Origin: Diaporthe sp. PMI_573
Lineage: Eukaryota > Ascomycota > Sordariomycetes > Diaporthales > Diaporthaceae
Length of the DNA stretch: 64,000 nt
Reading direction: 5' to 3'
NCBI GenBank assembly: GCA_021399435.1
Contig: JAJTUP010000101.1
Span: forward strand, 1 to 64,000
Below are positions 1 to 12,012 of the stretch, in pieces (positions within the stretch are counted from its first letter, which is position 1; the number at the start of each line of letters is the position of its first letter). Both the position numbers and the translations under genes were made by a program. The notes beneath the pieces were generated by a model, which did not search any database, was not told where the DNA came from, and was given only the letters and a program-made list of their open reading frames with translations.

Positions 1-1475
1 TTACAGCCGGCAGTTAAGAATTATATAGTACCGGTATTAAAAATAATGCCTTAAAATGTATTATAAAAATATCTTTCTTTTGGTATAAATTAATTTGCCG
101 GGATAATAATATTGTCAATCTTGTCGGCATTATTAGGGCTAAGCAAGTAGAGAAATAAAATGTCAGCAAGAAGCTATTAAGCTTTCTTATAATTATTTAG
201 GTCGTCCTTGTATTTATTATAAGTATCTTCTAAAGCAACGTTAAGTCTTTTAAAGTCGGTAAGAAAAGAAGCAAATTTGGTATCTAACGTTAAATGCCCC
301 TTAATTTTATAGATTAAGAGATACTACTTATATACCTTCTAATATTCCTTAAAGGTATAGTTTAAAGACCAGTATTCTTTCTTATTATATACAAAGTAGT
401 GTTTTTAATAATAGATATAACAGTAGTTATTACTATAGCAGCGGTTATTACTATAATAGTGGTTATTATTATAGTAGCGATTATTACTATAACAGCAGTT
501 ATTATTGTAAAAGCTGTTATAACTAAATTATACTTAAAAGCCTAATCTATAATCTTATTACCAATTATTTATATACTAATAATTAAGATAATAAGTCTTG
601 TTATTTATATTAACCTTATCTTTTTAAAGAAATTATTAAAATATTATATAGTTAATGCTTAGCTTAAATAATAATTAGAGGTCCTAAAAAAGATATTTAT
701 ATAATGCCTGTAGTATAAAGAGTGTATATTTAAGTTTAGGTACTCTAGAGTAGGCATAAAGTACCGTTATATAAAGCATCTTGTTGCCCTAGTACTTGAA
801 ACCAAATGCTTGCTAATATAGCTATAATTTATTAAAAAGTAACGTTAAAACATTATAAAAGCTCTTCTCAATATTATCTTTATCTTGGCAAAAAGTCTTA
901 AATATTACTATTGTTTAATTATTATAATATTGCTAGTAATTAGTATTAATATTAAAATATTATTTAAGTCTTCTATAGGCTTTTAAAAATTCTATACTTA
1001 AACTAATATATATAATCTAGTATAGCTTAGTATGGTTAATAAAAATTAAAGGAAGAATTATATAAAATTACGGTAGAATAATGTTATAAGATTAAGTAAT
1101 AAAGAATATAATGTAGACCTTATTGTCGAAAAGATTGTAGGCATCTCTAGTCTATTTCGGCCTTTAATTCTAGGCCTTAGAAAAAAACATAATCTTGTTG
1201 GGTTTAAAATTAGCATATCTTCGGTATTTCGAAAAAAGTATATAATATAGATCTTCTAAATCTAGAGGCATAAGAAATAATCTTAGAGTTTCGGCAGAAT
1301 ATAGCATACTGAAAAATATCTAATTAGGCTACTTGTATTGCCAAATATTAACTTGCTAGTCTTGCGGCTATACTGTATCTTGTAACTATTGCTGGTCTAA
1401 TAAAAACTTTGCCGGCAGCTATTAAGCTTGTTGTAAAGCCTGCACGGCATTTTATTATAACTCTAATATAGTACC
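1..1475 (-). pseudogene. Copia family A, copy 1: gag region, RIP-damaged, cut by window edge
   Basis: On the minus strand this stretch is collinear with 3770-5600 on the plus strand: about 1.4 kb of a Copia gag up to the start of the protease. The match runs through a Gln/Leu-rich segment (390-510 here, 5046-5160 in copy 2). In-frame stops are TAA/TAG at positions that read Gln elsewhere, as RIP produces. The copy is interrupted at 1475 by the LTR of copy 2; the flanking GTACC (1471-1475) may be one side of a target duplication, but I could not find its partner. The rest of the element lies outside the window. Family assignment comes from the protease and integrase motifs of related copies. 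Confidence 0.7.
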
Positions 1476-1800
1476 TGTGGAATGGGTGGTAGCAAAAAGC
1501 CAAAGGCGTCGGTATGAAGCAGACTATTATAGCTAGCTACTTCTGGCTGGCTGGCTGTAGATAGCTGCTTAGTCATCCCAGGCAGCCAATTGGCAGCAAG
1601 GATGCTTGGACCGACTACTGGCCCGTATATACCGTAGATTAGTCAGCCTTCTAGCTACACCCTACTTAGGTGCTTTGCTGCCCACAAAGGAGTCAGCCAG
1701 AAGTATAACAGACATACTAGATAGACCCACCAAATTAAAGCTATCAAGTAGCCACTTTGGTAACCCCTTTAAGTATACTCGACTACATACCTAACTAATA
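1476..1800 (+). mobile_element. Copia family A, 5' LTR of copy 2
   Basis: About 325 bp beginning TGTGGAATGGG and ending in a RIP-altered form of CCAACCAACA. It is homologous, in reverse orientation, to the precise solo LTR at 4323-4651 and to LTRs at 38688-39019, 42352-42661 and 54261-54622. The next bases (1801-1818) match the conserved post-LTR sequence seen beside the LTRs of families B and F, so this is the 5' LTR of the plus-strand copy that follows. Confidence 0.7.
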
Positions 1801-2862
1801 TTAATTAATAATTACTTGGCAATCTCTAACAGAAAAATATTAAAAGAGGTAGACCTTGTCGTCAATATTCTATACTTTAGTGTACAACTAAACAGAATGG
1901 CGTCTATGTTATAATTATTACCAGACTAGTATACTAACATTTTACATACTCCCTACTAATTGGCAATAATTAGCCCTTAGATAACCCAATTCCTCCTAAT
2001 AAAGAAAGGATTTAAGACCCATCAATATACTCTATTATACAAAAAATACCGTTAAGATTATTATAAATACCTACTACAATAATTATATCAACAAAAGCCC
2101 TTAAAAGTACTATTTTAAGGCCACACTACTTATTTACACTACTAAGAACCTTACTAAGCAAATATATAAATCGACAAAAGCCCTTAAAAACATCTATTTT
2201 AACGCCAAAAGAACCCTTCTACTAACCATTTAACCAATTGCCCTACCTCTTTTAAATATTGCTATAGTATATATGGCAACTATAACTACAAAAGGGGCTA
2301 GTCAAGATAATTTAAACAGTTACCACCCAAACGCCGTACAAGTTATTTACTTAATCTTGCAAACAATACATTTCTTTAAAGCCCCGCACTACTTATAAGG
2401 CAATCTATTAATTACCTATACTCGACTATTATAAACAATTACCTATAAATCGACTATTGTTAAACGGTCTACTATACTTAACTATTGCCAAATAGTTATA
2501 GGCAAGTTCTTAGAATACTTTCCTACGTCAAAAAGCATACTATAATATACTTTTGTGTTATCTTTCCGTTACTTTTAAGTAAAACTATCACTATTTATAC
2601 CCTTTAAACCACCACTTGCCCTTTCTCATCACTACTTACCCTCTCTCTCTTACTATTATTATCTATATTATCTACACCATTACAACTACCTTTCCCTACA
2701 ACAATTTTACACCCTCTCGCGCCTTTTTTTCAGTCTGCTTTCCTATATGCAAACAGCAAAGATTGTTACTATATATATCTTATTTGCGGTCTCTCTATAC
2801 TTTGTCTCTGTAGTCTACATACTTTATTTTCTTTCTTACCTCTTTGCTTTTGCTATTTATTA
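1801..2862 (+). other. Copia-A copy 2 leader, no gene
   Basis: Non-coding leader between the 5' LTR and the gag start. It opens with a primer-binding-site-like sequence at 1801-1818. Collinear leaders lie at 37430-38687 and 53160-54260 (both minus strand). It is AT-rich and RIP-altered; the short open frame at 2616-2813 is also present, altered, in the other copies and I do not regard it as a gene. Confidence 0.6.
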
Positions 2863-5800
2863 ATGCCGAGAACAAGAAAAGAGGAAAACTCTATATATAA
2901 GACTGTGTAATAATACTTTTATTTGCTGAAGACCACTATTTACGGGTAAATGGTATACTTGTGCTGGTTAAAAGTCGTAGCAGTATAATATTCTCTACGG
3001 TAACTATATTAGCAGTTTTTGATTATAATGGTAGAAGAAGATATACTAGTTATTGCTACTAATTTTCCTCTCAAAAGCCTAGCGGCGAGTAAATATTAAG
3101 AAATGACTGTTAAGGAGGAAATAAAGGCAAACAATATTGTAAGCTAATACTACTTAATTATAAAAGCCGACTAGAAAAAGGTTGATCTATTATTAATAGA
3201 GATACTGGTTAATACTAAGAAGATTAATAAGAAATATGCCTCTATATATATCTTTAAGGTAATAAAGAAAATATATTAAATATAATATATTAATAATAAC
3301 TTTCTGCTTAATGCTTAGTTTTACTTTAAAGAGTAGACCTTTAAGATAGTCGGTAAGGCTATTGTTGGCTAGAAGAAAAAACTTTAAAACCTTACTTATT
3401 AGAAAGATATCTACCTTAGTCTATAAAGAAGACAAATCGGACTGTAAATTAATATCTTTTTGACCTATAAGAAATGCCCCGCCTGGCTAACTAAAGAGCT
3501 TCTAATATATATTATTTATCTTTAGTTAAAATTCTATAATACCTCTATAAGAGCCAGAAAGATTGAGGCTTAGACTTATAATGGCCTAATTTAATTTCCG
3601 GATCCTATACTAGATCTTGTGCCGAATTTTATAGTAAAGATTGTTAACAATAACAAGATTATTATAAAGACCAAAAAGGAGAGCATTATTCTTTAACTAC
3701 TACTACTGTCAAGGCGTATATCTTAACAACCAAAGGTTATATCTTAACCAGAACAAGTAACTGACACTATATTAGAATTATAATAGAATATCGTATAAGC
3801 TTTACGGCAAGATTAATAGCTACCGGCAAAATTTTTATCAGACCAGTAATGGTTATAAGATATAGTATAGCCGTAGAACTAGTAAGCTAATATTCGATAA
3901 TACAAGTAGCCCGATTAGATATTTCCCAACATACTATATCTTGCCAAAATCCTAAGACCATCCCTTATATTTTTAGATTTAGAAGATCTATACTACATAC
4001 TCCCTCTAAAATACTAAGGATACGCTAATCTTAAATCCAACAAAATTATATCTTTTTCTAAGGCCTAAAATTAAAGGCCAAAATAAACCAGAAATATCTA
4101 TAACTTTTTTAACGATAAGGTCTACATTATATTCTCTATTGCCCGGTCTTATAACATTATTCTACTATAATTTTATATAATTCTTTCCTTAATTTTTACT
4201 AACTATATTAAGCTATACTAGATTATATATATTGGCCTAAGTATAGAGTTTTTAAAAGTCTACAGAAGATTTAAATAATACTTTAATACCAATACTAATT
4301 ACTAGTAGTATTACAATAATTATGTTGGTTGGGCACGTGAACGAGTAATTACTCGAAGGGGTTACCAAAGTGGCTACTTGATAGCTTCAATTCGGTGGGT
4401 CTGTCGTGTGTTGCTTCTGGCTGACCCCTTTATGGGCGGCGAAGCGCCTAAGTAGGGTGCAGCTAGAAGGCTGACTAATCTAAGGTGTGCACGGGCCAGT
4501 AGTCGGTCCAAGCGCGCTTGCTGCCAGTGGCTGCCTGAGCTGACTAAGCAGCCATCCGCAGCCAGCCAGCCAGAAGTGGCCAGCTGCAGCGGTCCGCTTC
4601 GGACCGACACCTTCGGCTATCGCTATCGCTATTGCTATCACCCATTCCACAAATTAGATAATAGTAATATTTAAAACTTTTTATTAAAATAAAGATAACA
4701 TTAAGAAGAGCTTTTGTAATATTCTAATACTGCTTTTTAATAAATTATAGCTATATTAGCAAGTACTTAGTCTTGAGTATTAAAGTAACAAGATGCTTTA
4801 TATAACGGTACTTTATACGTACTCTAAAGTACCTAAACTTAAATATATACTCTTTATACTATGGGTATTATATAAATATCTTTTTTAGAATCTATAATTA
4901 TTACTTAAACTAAGTATTAACTATATAATCTCTTAATAATTTCTTTAGAAAGATAATATTAGTACTGACAAAGTTTACTATCTTAATTGTTAATATATAA
5001 ATAATCGGCAACAAGGTTGTAGATTAGGCTTTTAAGTATAATTTAGCCGTAATAGCTTCTATAATAATAACTGCTGCTATAGTAATAATTGCCGCTGTAG
5101 TAATAACTATTGTTATAATAATAGGCTGCTGCTATAATAATAATTACTGCTATAACTATTATTAAAAACGCTGCTTTATATATAATAAAAAAAGATGTTA
5201 GTTTTTAAACTATATCTTTAAGGAATGTGGAAAGGCATATAAGTAGTATCTCTTAATCTATAAAATTAAGGGCGGTTTAATGTTAGATACCGAATTTGCT
5301 TCTTTTCTTGCCGACTTTAAAAAACTTAACATTGTTTCAAAAGATGCTTGTAATAAATATAAGGACGACCTAAATAGTTACAAAAAAGCTTAATAGCTTC
5401 TCGCCGATACTTTATTTCTATACTCAATCAGCCCTAACAATACTAATAAGATCGATAATACTATTGTCTCGGCAAATTAATTTACATTAAAAGGAAGATA
5501 TTCTTACAATAAATTTTAAGGCATTATTCTTAATATTAGCGCTATATAATTTTTAATTACCGGCCGGGAATAATACTTGGCCCTAAATCGAGAGAATCTC
5601 TCTATTATTATAGATACTGACTATGCCGGCAAGGCCGTCATTAAGTTTAGAAAGAGATTCCATCTTACCTTAATTGGTATAATAACCGTAAAGATAATTA
5701 TAGAGCCTATTACCTTCTATATTATAGAAGCTCCAACTCTATTCTTAATATATATCTAAAATATAGACAAGCTGGGAGTCTTCTTCTATAATATTACCGA

Positions 5801-6453
5801 CAAATTAGTATTGTTACAAAATTTAGGCCTAAATATAACTATTTTAGTAATCCAGAAGTAGGGTTATCTATAGTTCTTTCTAGAAAACCATAAAATAGGC
5901 ATATTCTTTATAAAAAATAAACTTTAACAACTTTATTAATAATTTAGTTACCTAGCAGCTAACCGTCTTTATTACCTACTTAAGAATACCGATTATAATT
6001 CTAATCTCGTTATACTTAAGGTTATTAGTAAATTTTATTATTACTGCTAGCTAAAGAGCGCTACTTTAAAAAGGTTTAAGTTTAACCTTAGAGATAACCA
6101 CGACTTTAACTACAAGATTATTATTAACATTATATATCTTAATAGCAAGCTGATGCTATATGTTATAAACTTTAAAATATCTCTTTAAGCCAGAAAGTTT
6201 CTGATATTAATGTTTACAAAAGACACTTAAAAAGCCTTTTAAATGGTCTAAATAGATATATATCTAGGTCCTCCTAACTACCTTACTTACAATATTGGCA
6301 CCAACTTTACTTTAGTTAAATTTCGAAACGAGGCAAAAATAATAAAGATTACGTGCAAATAGGTCCTAACAAAAGCCTACTAGTCTATAGGCAAGGTCAA
6401 ACGCTATTATAGACCACTTCGACAAGTATTTTATAAGTATATTAGCCCGATTA
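2863..6453 (+). pseudogene. Copia family A, copy 2: gag-protease-integrase, RIP-damaged
   Basis: The frame opens with ATG at 2863 (MPRTRKEE) and runs on with stops almost only TAA/TAG where Gln would be expected. Gag contains a Gln/Leu-rich stretch at 5046-5130. The protease-like segment near 5520-5760 corresponds to the LDIGA motif region of copy D, and the segment near 6340-6440 corresponds to the integrase motif IGKxxRYY. The copy is interrupted by a solo LTR at 4323-4651 and truncated at 6453 by another LTR-like sequence, so no reverse transcriptase remains. The protease-integrase-RT order, supplied by copy D, is the Copia order. Confidence 0.7.
4323..4651 (-). mobile_element. Solo LTR of Copia family A with 5-bp target duplication
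   Basis: A 329-bp LTR, TGTTGG...CCATTCCACA on the plus strand, flanked on both sides by AATTA (4318-4322 and 4652-4656). Copy 1 (minus strand, near 930-950) shows the same gag locus without the LTR, so the filled and empty sites can both be read in this window. It is more GC-rich than its host and so less affected by RIP; the small open frame inside it (4374-4610) is LTR sequence, not a gene. Confidence 0.88.
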
Positions 6454-6998
6454 TGTAAGTAGACGTGCTTACGTAATACTATATAAAATAAGGGTTATAA
6501 TAATATATATTACCTATATATAATAAAGCTCTGAAATAAAATAAAAGAATAAAAAGCCTAAATATTAAATAAATAAAAATATTTCTTTCTTTAATAACTT
6601 ATTAATTATTAGGGCTATAAGGCTAAGACCTATATATCTTGCATACTAATAACCCATACTATAATATAATCCAATAATATATGCTTACGTAATCTGCTTA
6701 CGTAAGCCGGTTTCTAGAACCTTCTACCTAGTGGGTAGGTAGAAACTATATATACGTCTCGACCTACTTCCAAGGAATTCCATATTACATAATAATATGC
6801 TAATTATTAGCTAATAGATTACTAATTACCACTTGGTAATTAGTAATTAATAAATTCTCGAATATTCTATAGACCCTCTTTTAAAGATATAAATAAGCGG
6901 GTCCTCTCCCAAGAATAAGAAAGATATTCAAGCAAGCAAGCAACAACAAAAATCCAACAATAATACTATTATCTTTATACTATTATTATTTGATTACA
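6454..6998 (+). mobile_element. Candidate LTR truncating Copia-A copy 2
   Basis: Homology to Copia A stops at 6453 and a new sequence starts with TGTAAGTAGACG and ends ...TTGATTACA. It has short palindromes (GCTTACGTAA) near the start, a TATA-like AAGATATAAATAA at about 6884-6896 and a C/A-rich segment afterwards, all consistent with an LTR. GATTA sits just before the start (6449-6453), but also within the last bases of the candidate (6992-6996), so the target duplication is ambiguous. There is no second copy in the window to prove it is an LTR. Confidence 0.4.
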
Positions 6999-8791
6999 GA
7001 ATCATCCCCTCGATCCTCACGTGACCCCCAAGAGTATTTTGGTAGAAGCATAGTATAGTTATCTACCTGCTTAGACATACTATTGTTGTAGGTTAAGCTG
7101 TAGAGCAAAAGAATGCTGTGTAAATGTAGATTATTACGTTTCGGTACTCCCGGTACTTCTGGTACTCCCAGTACGCCCGGCATTTGCCAACCCAAAGGTG
7201 GTCCAAATATATAAGTATTCTATACCCGGGTTTCTGGCTTCACTATTGGTTTTTAATAATAGGAAGCTTCCTCGATAGTCTCTTAAATCTTGTCCTTCTA
7301 TAGAACTTTTGGTTCTTAACTTAGACGTGTTTAAAAGTTATAATCAGAAACTTCCTGTTGCTATAGCCGAGAAGTCGGTTTAGGTACTAGTTTACATACA
7401 ATTCTATAAGGCGTCTTTGCTAATGTCTACAGTATGGCCTAATTGCTTATAGGACTACTTGCACGACTATTAAGTCTGTACGAGAATAGGTTGATTTGTA
7501 GGGATAGAATTAATGCCTGTTAAACAAATTGTAATAATACCGGCCTTATTATCGTTATTATTTGCTTAAATGGCTTTTCTGATAGTAAGCCTGCTTTTTT
7601 AGCTGTCTTTCCCAGTAGTAGACTTGTCCTTCTATTAGACGAGAAGGAGAGAGATAGGTATTTTGCAATATATAGTATTCGTTTCCAACCTTCCTTTAAC
7701 CAGCTGTAAAGTTTAAATTTGGAGACAAGTATAATATCAACAATAGCTACGTCTGGCTATTCTAGCAAATGCTTGACTTTATTAAGTACTATTATCTGGT
7801 TTGTCAGTATATTATATATTAGACCGGTATAGATTTCTTATATACAAAGAAAACATTTAAGGTATTTAGCAGCTAATATAGTCAGCCATATATTAGTGGT
7901 TTAGTCTTTAAATACTGTCTTAAACTTCCAAAATAGCTCTTTATTAATAATCTATTGAGAATTGTTGTTATCTATAAACTTAAATATATATATATTGTGT
8001 AAATAGCTCTGCTTAACAGCATTATTAAAAGAGTAAATAATTGGAACAGATATACCCCAAGCTGGCCAGTTTATATATAGTCAAAGGTTATAGGAAATCT
8101 TAAATCAATCCTTTATATTGTCTGCTATTATCTGGAACTTATTACAAAGAGTATATTTCTTAGTGCCAGTATTCTATAATTATACTGCTGACTTATTAAG
8201 TTATAGGTCCTTATTGTTACTTATTTTGATAATACAACCATAGTCTTTCTTGCCGCTATTAGCGCCAGTACTACCAGTGTTAGCTATAATATAGCTGTCT
8301 GTAATAGCGGTCTATAGCAGACCGTGCTTTTTGTGCTAAATGGTATGTCGTTATTTTATATAAGGAGTATATATAAGTAGGTGTGGTCTTATAGTTATAG
8401 TCTTATAGTTGTCTTAAATAGCGGTCTATAGCAGACTATACTTTTATGCTAATTATATAATTAATTAGTTAAGAGTAAAGTAAGAATATGCTTAGGCTAA
8501 AGTAAATTTAATTAGAAGTGGCCTATTTTTATAAAAAGTCTAGGGTAATTTTTTTTGTAACTTAGACTTGCTTATTTAGACTGTAGTATAGTCTAGCCAA
8601 AGTAAATTTAATTAAAAGTAGTCTATTTTTATAAAAAGTTTAGAGTAACTTTCTTAGTAACTCAGTTACTAATTGTAACTTAGTAAATCAGGTTTTTTTA
8701 ATAAGGTATAACCCTATATTGGCAAGCAAATATTACTAAAATTTGCGTGTAAGTCGTTGCTTTTTCTAGTATAGTTATTTATTTTAGATAC
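6999..8791 (-). pseudogene. Copia family B, gag remnant (copy B1)
   Basis: The minus strand is homologous to gag of copy B2 (10680-11545), with shared segments such as WPAWGM-like and LSLSFSS-like stretches, and stops mainly of the Gln type. Its C-terminal end has a Gly/Pro/Val-rich run (GVLGVPEVPGVPKR) near 7135-7190. The leader side (8480-8660) carries two copies of the roughly 82-bp repeat found four times in B2. About 540 bp of leader including the primer site has been lost next to the LTR at 8792. No protease, integrase or RT remains. Confidence 0.6.
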
Positions 8792-9030
8792 TGTTGGTTG
8801 GGCTTTATTATATATAATAGAAAGAAGTGTTAGCGAAGAGAAAAGGAGAGTGTAGACTAAATGAGTATTTCATTAAGTCTATAGGGTTTGGATTGTTGCT
8901 TTAAAGGGTGTGGCAAAGCTATGCCTGTAGGGCGACAACCCTTTATAGTATAGGCCCCGCGCTAGCCACGGGCCCTCCACTATTTACTTGCAGACCTATT
9001 TACTATAGACCTATCAACACCTATTCTACA
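8792..9030 (-). mobile_element. Copia family B LTR (shared middle LTR)
   Basis: 239 bp, TGTTGGTTGGG...CCTATTCTACA on the plus strand, nearly the same as 12689-12928. In minus orientation it is the 5' LTR of remnant B1 on its left and the 3' LTR of B2 on its right, giving LTR-internal-LTR-internal-LTR. Confidence 0.8.
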
Positions 9031-9399
9031 CTGGCAGTCTTTTATTTATGCGGATAGTCGCTCCAAAAGTCTGAAAAAGAAAGAAAAACAAAAGAAACAA
9101 AATCTGCCCTTATGGTAAGTCGAACCCTCAGCTTCTCGGTTGCCAATTAATTGCTGCCTTAAAGTATTTTATTATGCTATCGGCCTAAAATGACTGTACT
9201 ATTTGCATTTGCTTTCTGTCATCCTGGTCCCCTAGTCTGTATGTTTCTAGTGGCTGGTGTTTTGCTAGTATCGGGGTGAATGCACCCAATTGACTATACA
9301 ATTGTCCTAATTTACTTAAAGTTAAAGTTTTTAAAAGTTGCTTTTGCCTTATAAGTAAATTATTTTTAATGTATTTTGTAGAGCGCCAGCCTACTGTTT
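9031..9399. other. Copia-B2 3' non-coding region
   Basis: Sequence between the 3' LTR and the antisense frame. It holds a GT-TAG pair (GTAAGT at 9115, TTTTGTAG at 9374-9381) that might be an intron on the plus strand, but I cannot show joined coding sequence around it. Confidence 0.35.
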
Positions 9400-9960
9400 A
9401 TGGCACTGAACGAATACCCGGAATGGATCTGGACGGACTGGACCGGGCCGGCGCTAGCTGGCCTGCCTGACCTTGCTAATTAACCTGTATATAGATTAAT
9501 AGATTTAATTAAACCCTAAGAAAAAGCCTTCTTTGTTAAGGCTACAAGACCTAGGTACATAAGACAGAAAGAATAAAATGTAGTAGATGACAGCTTGACA
9601 TGTTAATACTAGTTGTTTGTTGAGAAAGTTAATATTGTTGTGTATGATAGAATATAGCTTATAGTACCATTTTCAAACTCTTGGTGTATAGGTATCAGAC
9701 TGCGAATTCTAACTAGAGACGCCTATTATATACTAGCTGGTATCTTAAATGCCTGTATAATAGTAGATAATATACGTACTTTTTAATCCTACTGGCATAA
9801 GTTATTAGTTAAAACATTAACTATAAGGTACGCCCTTGGGGGAGATGTAAATCTAATTGAAGGCCAACTGTGTAGTTCCTTAAGGTAAGACACAGGTAAC
9901 TATTGTAATGAAGATTTAAACTTTTACCAACTAAATCTCTGGTAGTCTTTTAACTTTTAA
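9400..9960 (+). pseudogene. Antisense accessory frame in Copia-B2, RIP-damaged
   Basis: Plus-strand frame from ATG 9400 (starts MALNEYPEW), 186 codons, opposite to pol and starting just beyond the pol 3' end. The stops inside are TAA or TAG, as expected for Gln codons hit by RIP. I recognise no domain; five scattered Cys and a basic middle part (TRPRYIRQK) are visible. It does not overlap pol, so the openness is not forced by a coding strand opposite. It may be the equivalent of the antisense frames at 27620 and 44932, although I see no sequence similarity among them by eye. Confidence 0.4.
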
Positions 9961-9984
9961 TGTACCGCACTAAGTACTAAGTGC

Positions 9985-10670
9985 TAACTTGGTACCTCTT
10001 GTCAGACCTTTAAATAGTTATAGTTGGTTGCCAAAACTGTCGCGATTAACAAAGCTGTTAACACATACAGTTAGCTTATTGTGGTCAACTAAGTGTTATA
10101 GGGCTTTATTAGGTAATTCTTTTGTCATAGCGTCTGCTGGATTATCTATACTATCAATCCACCTTAGCTTGTAGATTTCTCGACACTTGTAGGCTTAATG
10201 AAGAGATATAATGTTGATCATTAGTCTCTTTTCACTGGTTAATCCCAGCTTGACGAGATACTTATATAGTAAGTGTAAATCCGTATAGATTACTAGTGGT
10301 ACTGGTAGTAGATCAAGCTGATTGGTGATGATTTGTATGGTTGTAGACAGTACGATTCTGAGGTTAAATCCACCGACCATGCCGTAGATCTCTAATGCCA
10401 GTATGCTTTGAGTGATATGCTTGCACTTGACGGAGGACCAGTACAATATGTTTCTATATATTTTGTACTTTATGGCGTTAGAATCCCTCTCTTTGTTAAC
10501 TAGGGTAATTATAAAGCCGATTTGTGAACTGAGATTATAGTTATTGGCGAAAGAACCGTTAATAAATACGACTAACTTTGCTTTTGAGAGGTCTATAAGG
10601 ACAAATTGTAGTCCTTAGTTGCCGTGCTCTATTTGCCACCAAATTCGCTTGTTGAGCTTCTTACAGTCAG
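9985..10670 (-). pseudogene. Copia family B, RNase H end of pol (copy B2)
   Basis: The minus strand encodes the C-terminal part of a Copia pol: a segment with VFINGSFANN, then ILALEIYGMV, VIYTDLHLLYKYLVKLG, EKRLMINII and, at the end, DNPADAMTK. These are the usual Copia RNase H motifs in order. RT and integrase are missing: sequence passes directly into gag at about 10680, so B2 carries a large internal deletion. About 80 codons (10195-10446) are still open, the rest has RIP stops. Confidence 0.8.
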
Positions 10671-10679
10671 ACTTCTCTG

Positions 10680-11545
10680 GTGCTTGTATTTATGCGGCTG
10701 CCGACAGGTTGTGATGGTGTCGGCCTTGCCGTTTTAGCCGCGTTTCTTAGCGGTAGACTTTCCTTTCTATCTGATGAGAAAGAGAAAGACGGGTACTTGG
10801 CGATATAGGGTATCTGTTTTTGACCTTCCTTTGATAAGCTGTAAAGCTTAGATTTAGGAACAAGAGTGGTGTCTGTAATAGCCGCGTCAGGCTATTCTAG
10901 TAAGTATTTAGCTTTGTTGAGTGCAATTATCTGTTCTGTTGGTGTATTATATATAGGACTAGTGTAGACTCTTTTTGTATAAAGGAAGTGTTTAAGGTTT
11001 TTGGTAGCTAATGTAGTTAGCTACATGTTAATAGTCTAGTCCTTAAATATTCTCTTGAATTTCTAAAATAGGTCCTCATTAATAGTGTTGTTAGAGTTGT
11101 TGTTATCTATAAACTTAAGCATATAGACGTTGTGTAAATAGCTTTGTTTGACGGCATCCTTAAAGGAGTGAACAATTGGGACCGACATGCCCCAAGCTGG
11201 CCAGTTTGTGTGGATTTGAAGATTATGAGAAATCCGGAATTGGTTCTTTATGTTGTCTGCTATTGTTTTGTACTTATCCCGAAGAGTGTATTCTTTGTTA
11301 CTGGCATTATGTGATTGTGATACTGACTTTTTAAATTGTAGATTCTTATTATTGCTTATTTTAATAATATAATTGTTGTTCTTGTTACCATTGTTAGCGC
11401 CAGTGCTGCTAACGTTAGTACTGCCGGTGTTGGTGCTGCCGGCATTGGTGCCGCCGGTGTTAGCTATGTTGTTGTAGGCATGTGACTGTATAGCATGTAA
11501 TATGGCTTTCCTTTAATGGCGGTCTGTGGCGGACTGTGCTTTTTG
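10680..11545 (-). pseudogene. Copia family B, gag (copy B2)
   Basis: Minus-strand frame of about 290 codons with few stops. The N-terminal part is a simple Asn/Thr/Gly-rich repeat region (NTGGTNAGSTNTGST), followed by WPAWGMSVPIVHSF and a Lys-rich body. The position next to the leader and 5' LTR, and homology to 7000-8791, identify it as gag. There is no zinc knuckle, which would have been in the deleted part. Confidence 0.6.
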
Positions 11546-11680
11546 GTGCTAAATGGGTGGTGGTAATTTATAGCGGATGATGTTTTTTGTGTTGTGTAGT
11601 GGTTTGCGGCGGACCGCCCTTTTTGTGCTGGGTGGTGGTTGATTATATAAGTAGTTGGTTGAGGTTAAAATAGGTTTAGT

Positions 11681-12012
11681 AACTTAGACTTGTAACTAGG
11701 GCTGAAGTAAATTTAATTAAAAGTGGCCTGTTTTTGCGAAAAGTCTAAGGTAACTCTCTTAGTGATTTAGACTTATTGTTTGGGCTAAAGTAAATTTGAT
11801 TGGAAGTGGCCTGTTTTTGTGAAAAGTCTAGGGTAACTCTTTTTGTAACTTTTTGGTGACCTGAGGGCCGAAGTGAATTTAATTGAGAGTGATCTGTGTT
11901 TGCGAAAAGTTTAGGGTAACTCTCTCTGTGACTTATACTTGTAGTTAGGCCGGAGTGAATTTAATTTGAAGTGCCCTGTTTCTGTAAAAAGTCTAGGGTA
12001 ACTCTCTTTGTG
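11681..12012. repeat. Four tandem ~82-bp units in Copia-B2 leader
   Basis: Units recur at about 83, 84 and 80 bp (GCTGAAG/GCTAAAG/GCCGAAG/GCCGGAG at 11701, 11784, 11868 and 11948). Each holds ...AGTGGCCTGTTTTTG and ends with GTCTAGGGTAACTCT or a close variant. Two diverged units occur in B1 at 8480-8660. Confidence 0.85.

Noticed and set aside
2616..2813. Short frame in the Copia-A leader
   Set aside because: Low-complexity Leu/Ile/Tyr composition; closed or altered in the other leaders.
1801..4322. First read as a LINE-type element next to LTR fragments
   Set aside because: The protease and integrase further on, the LTR with target duplication and the gag start at 2863 all fit a single Copia element.
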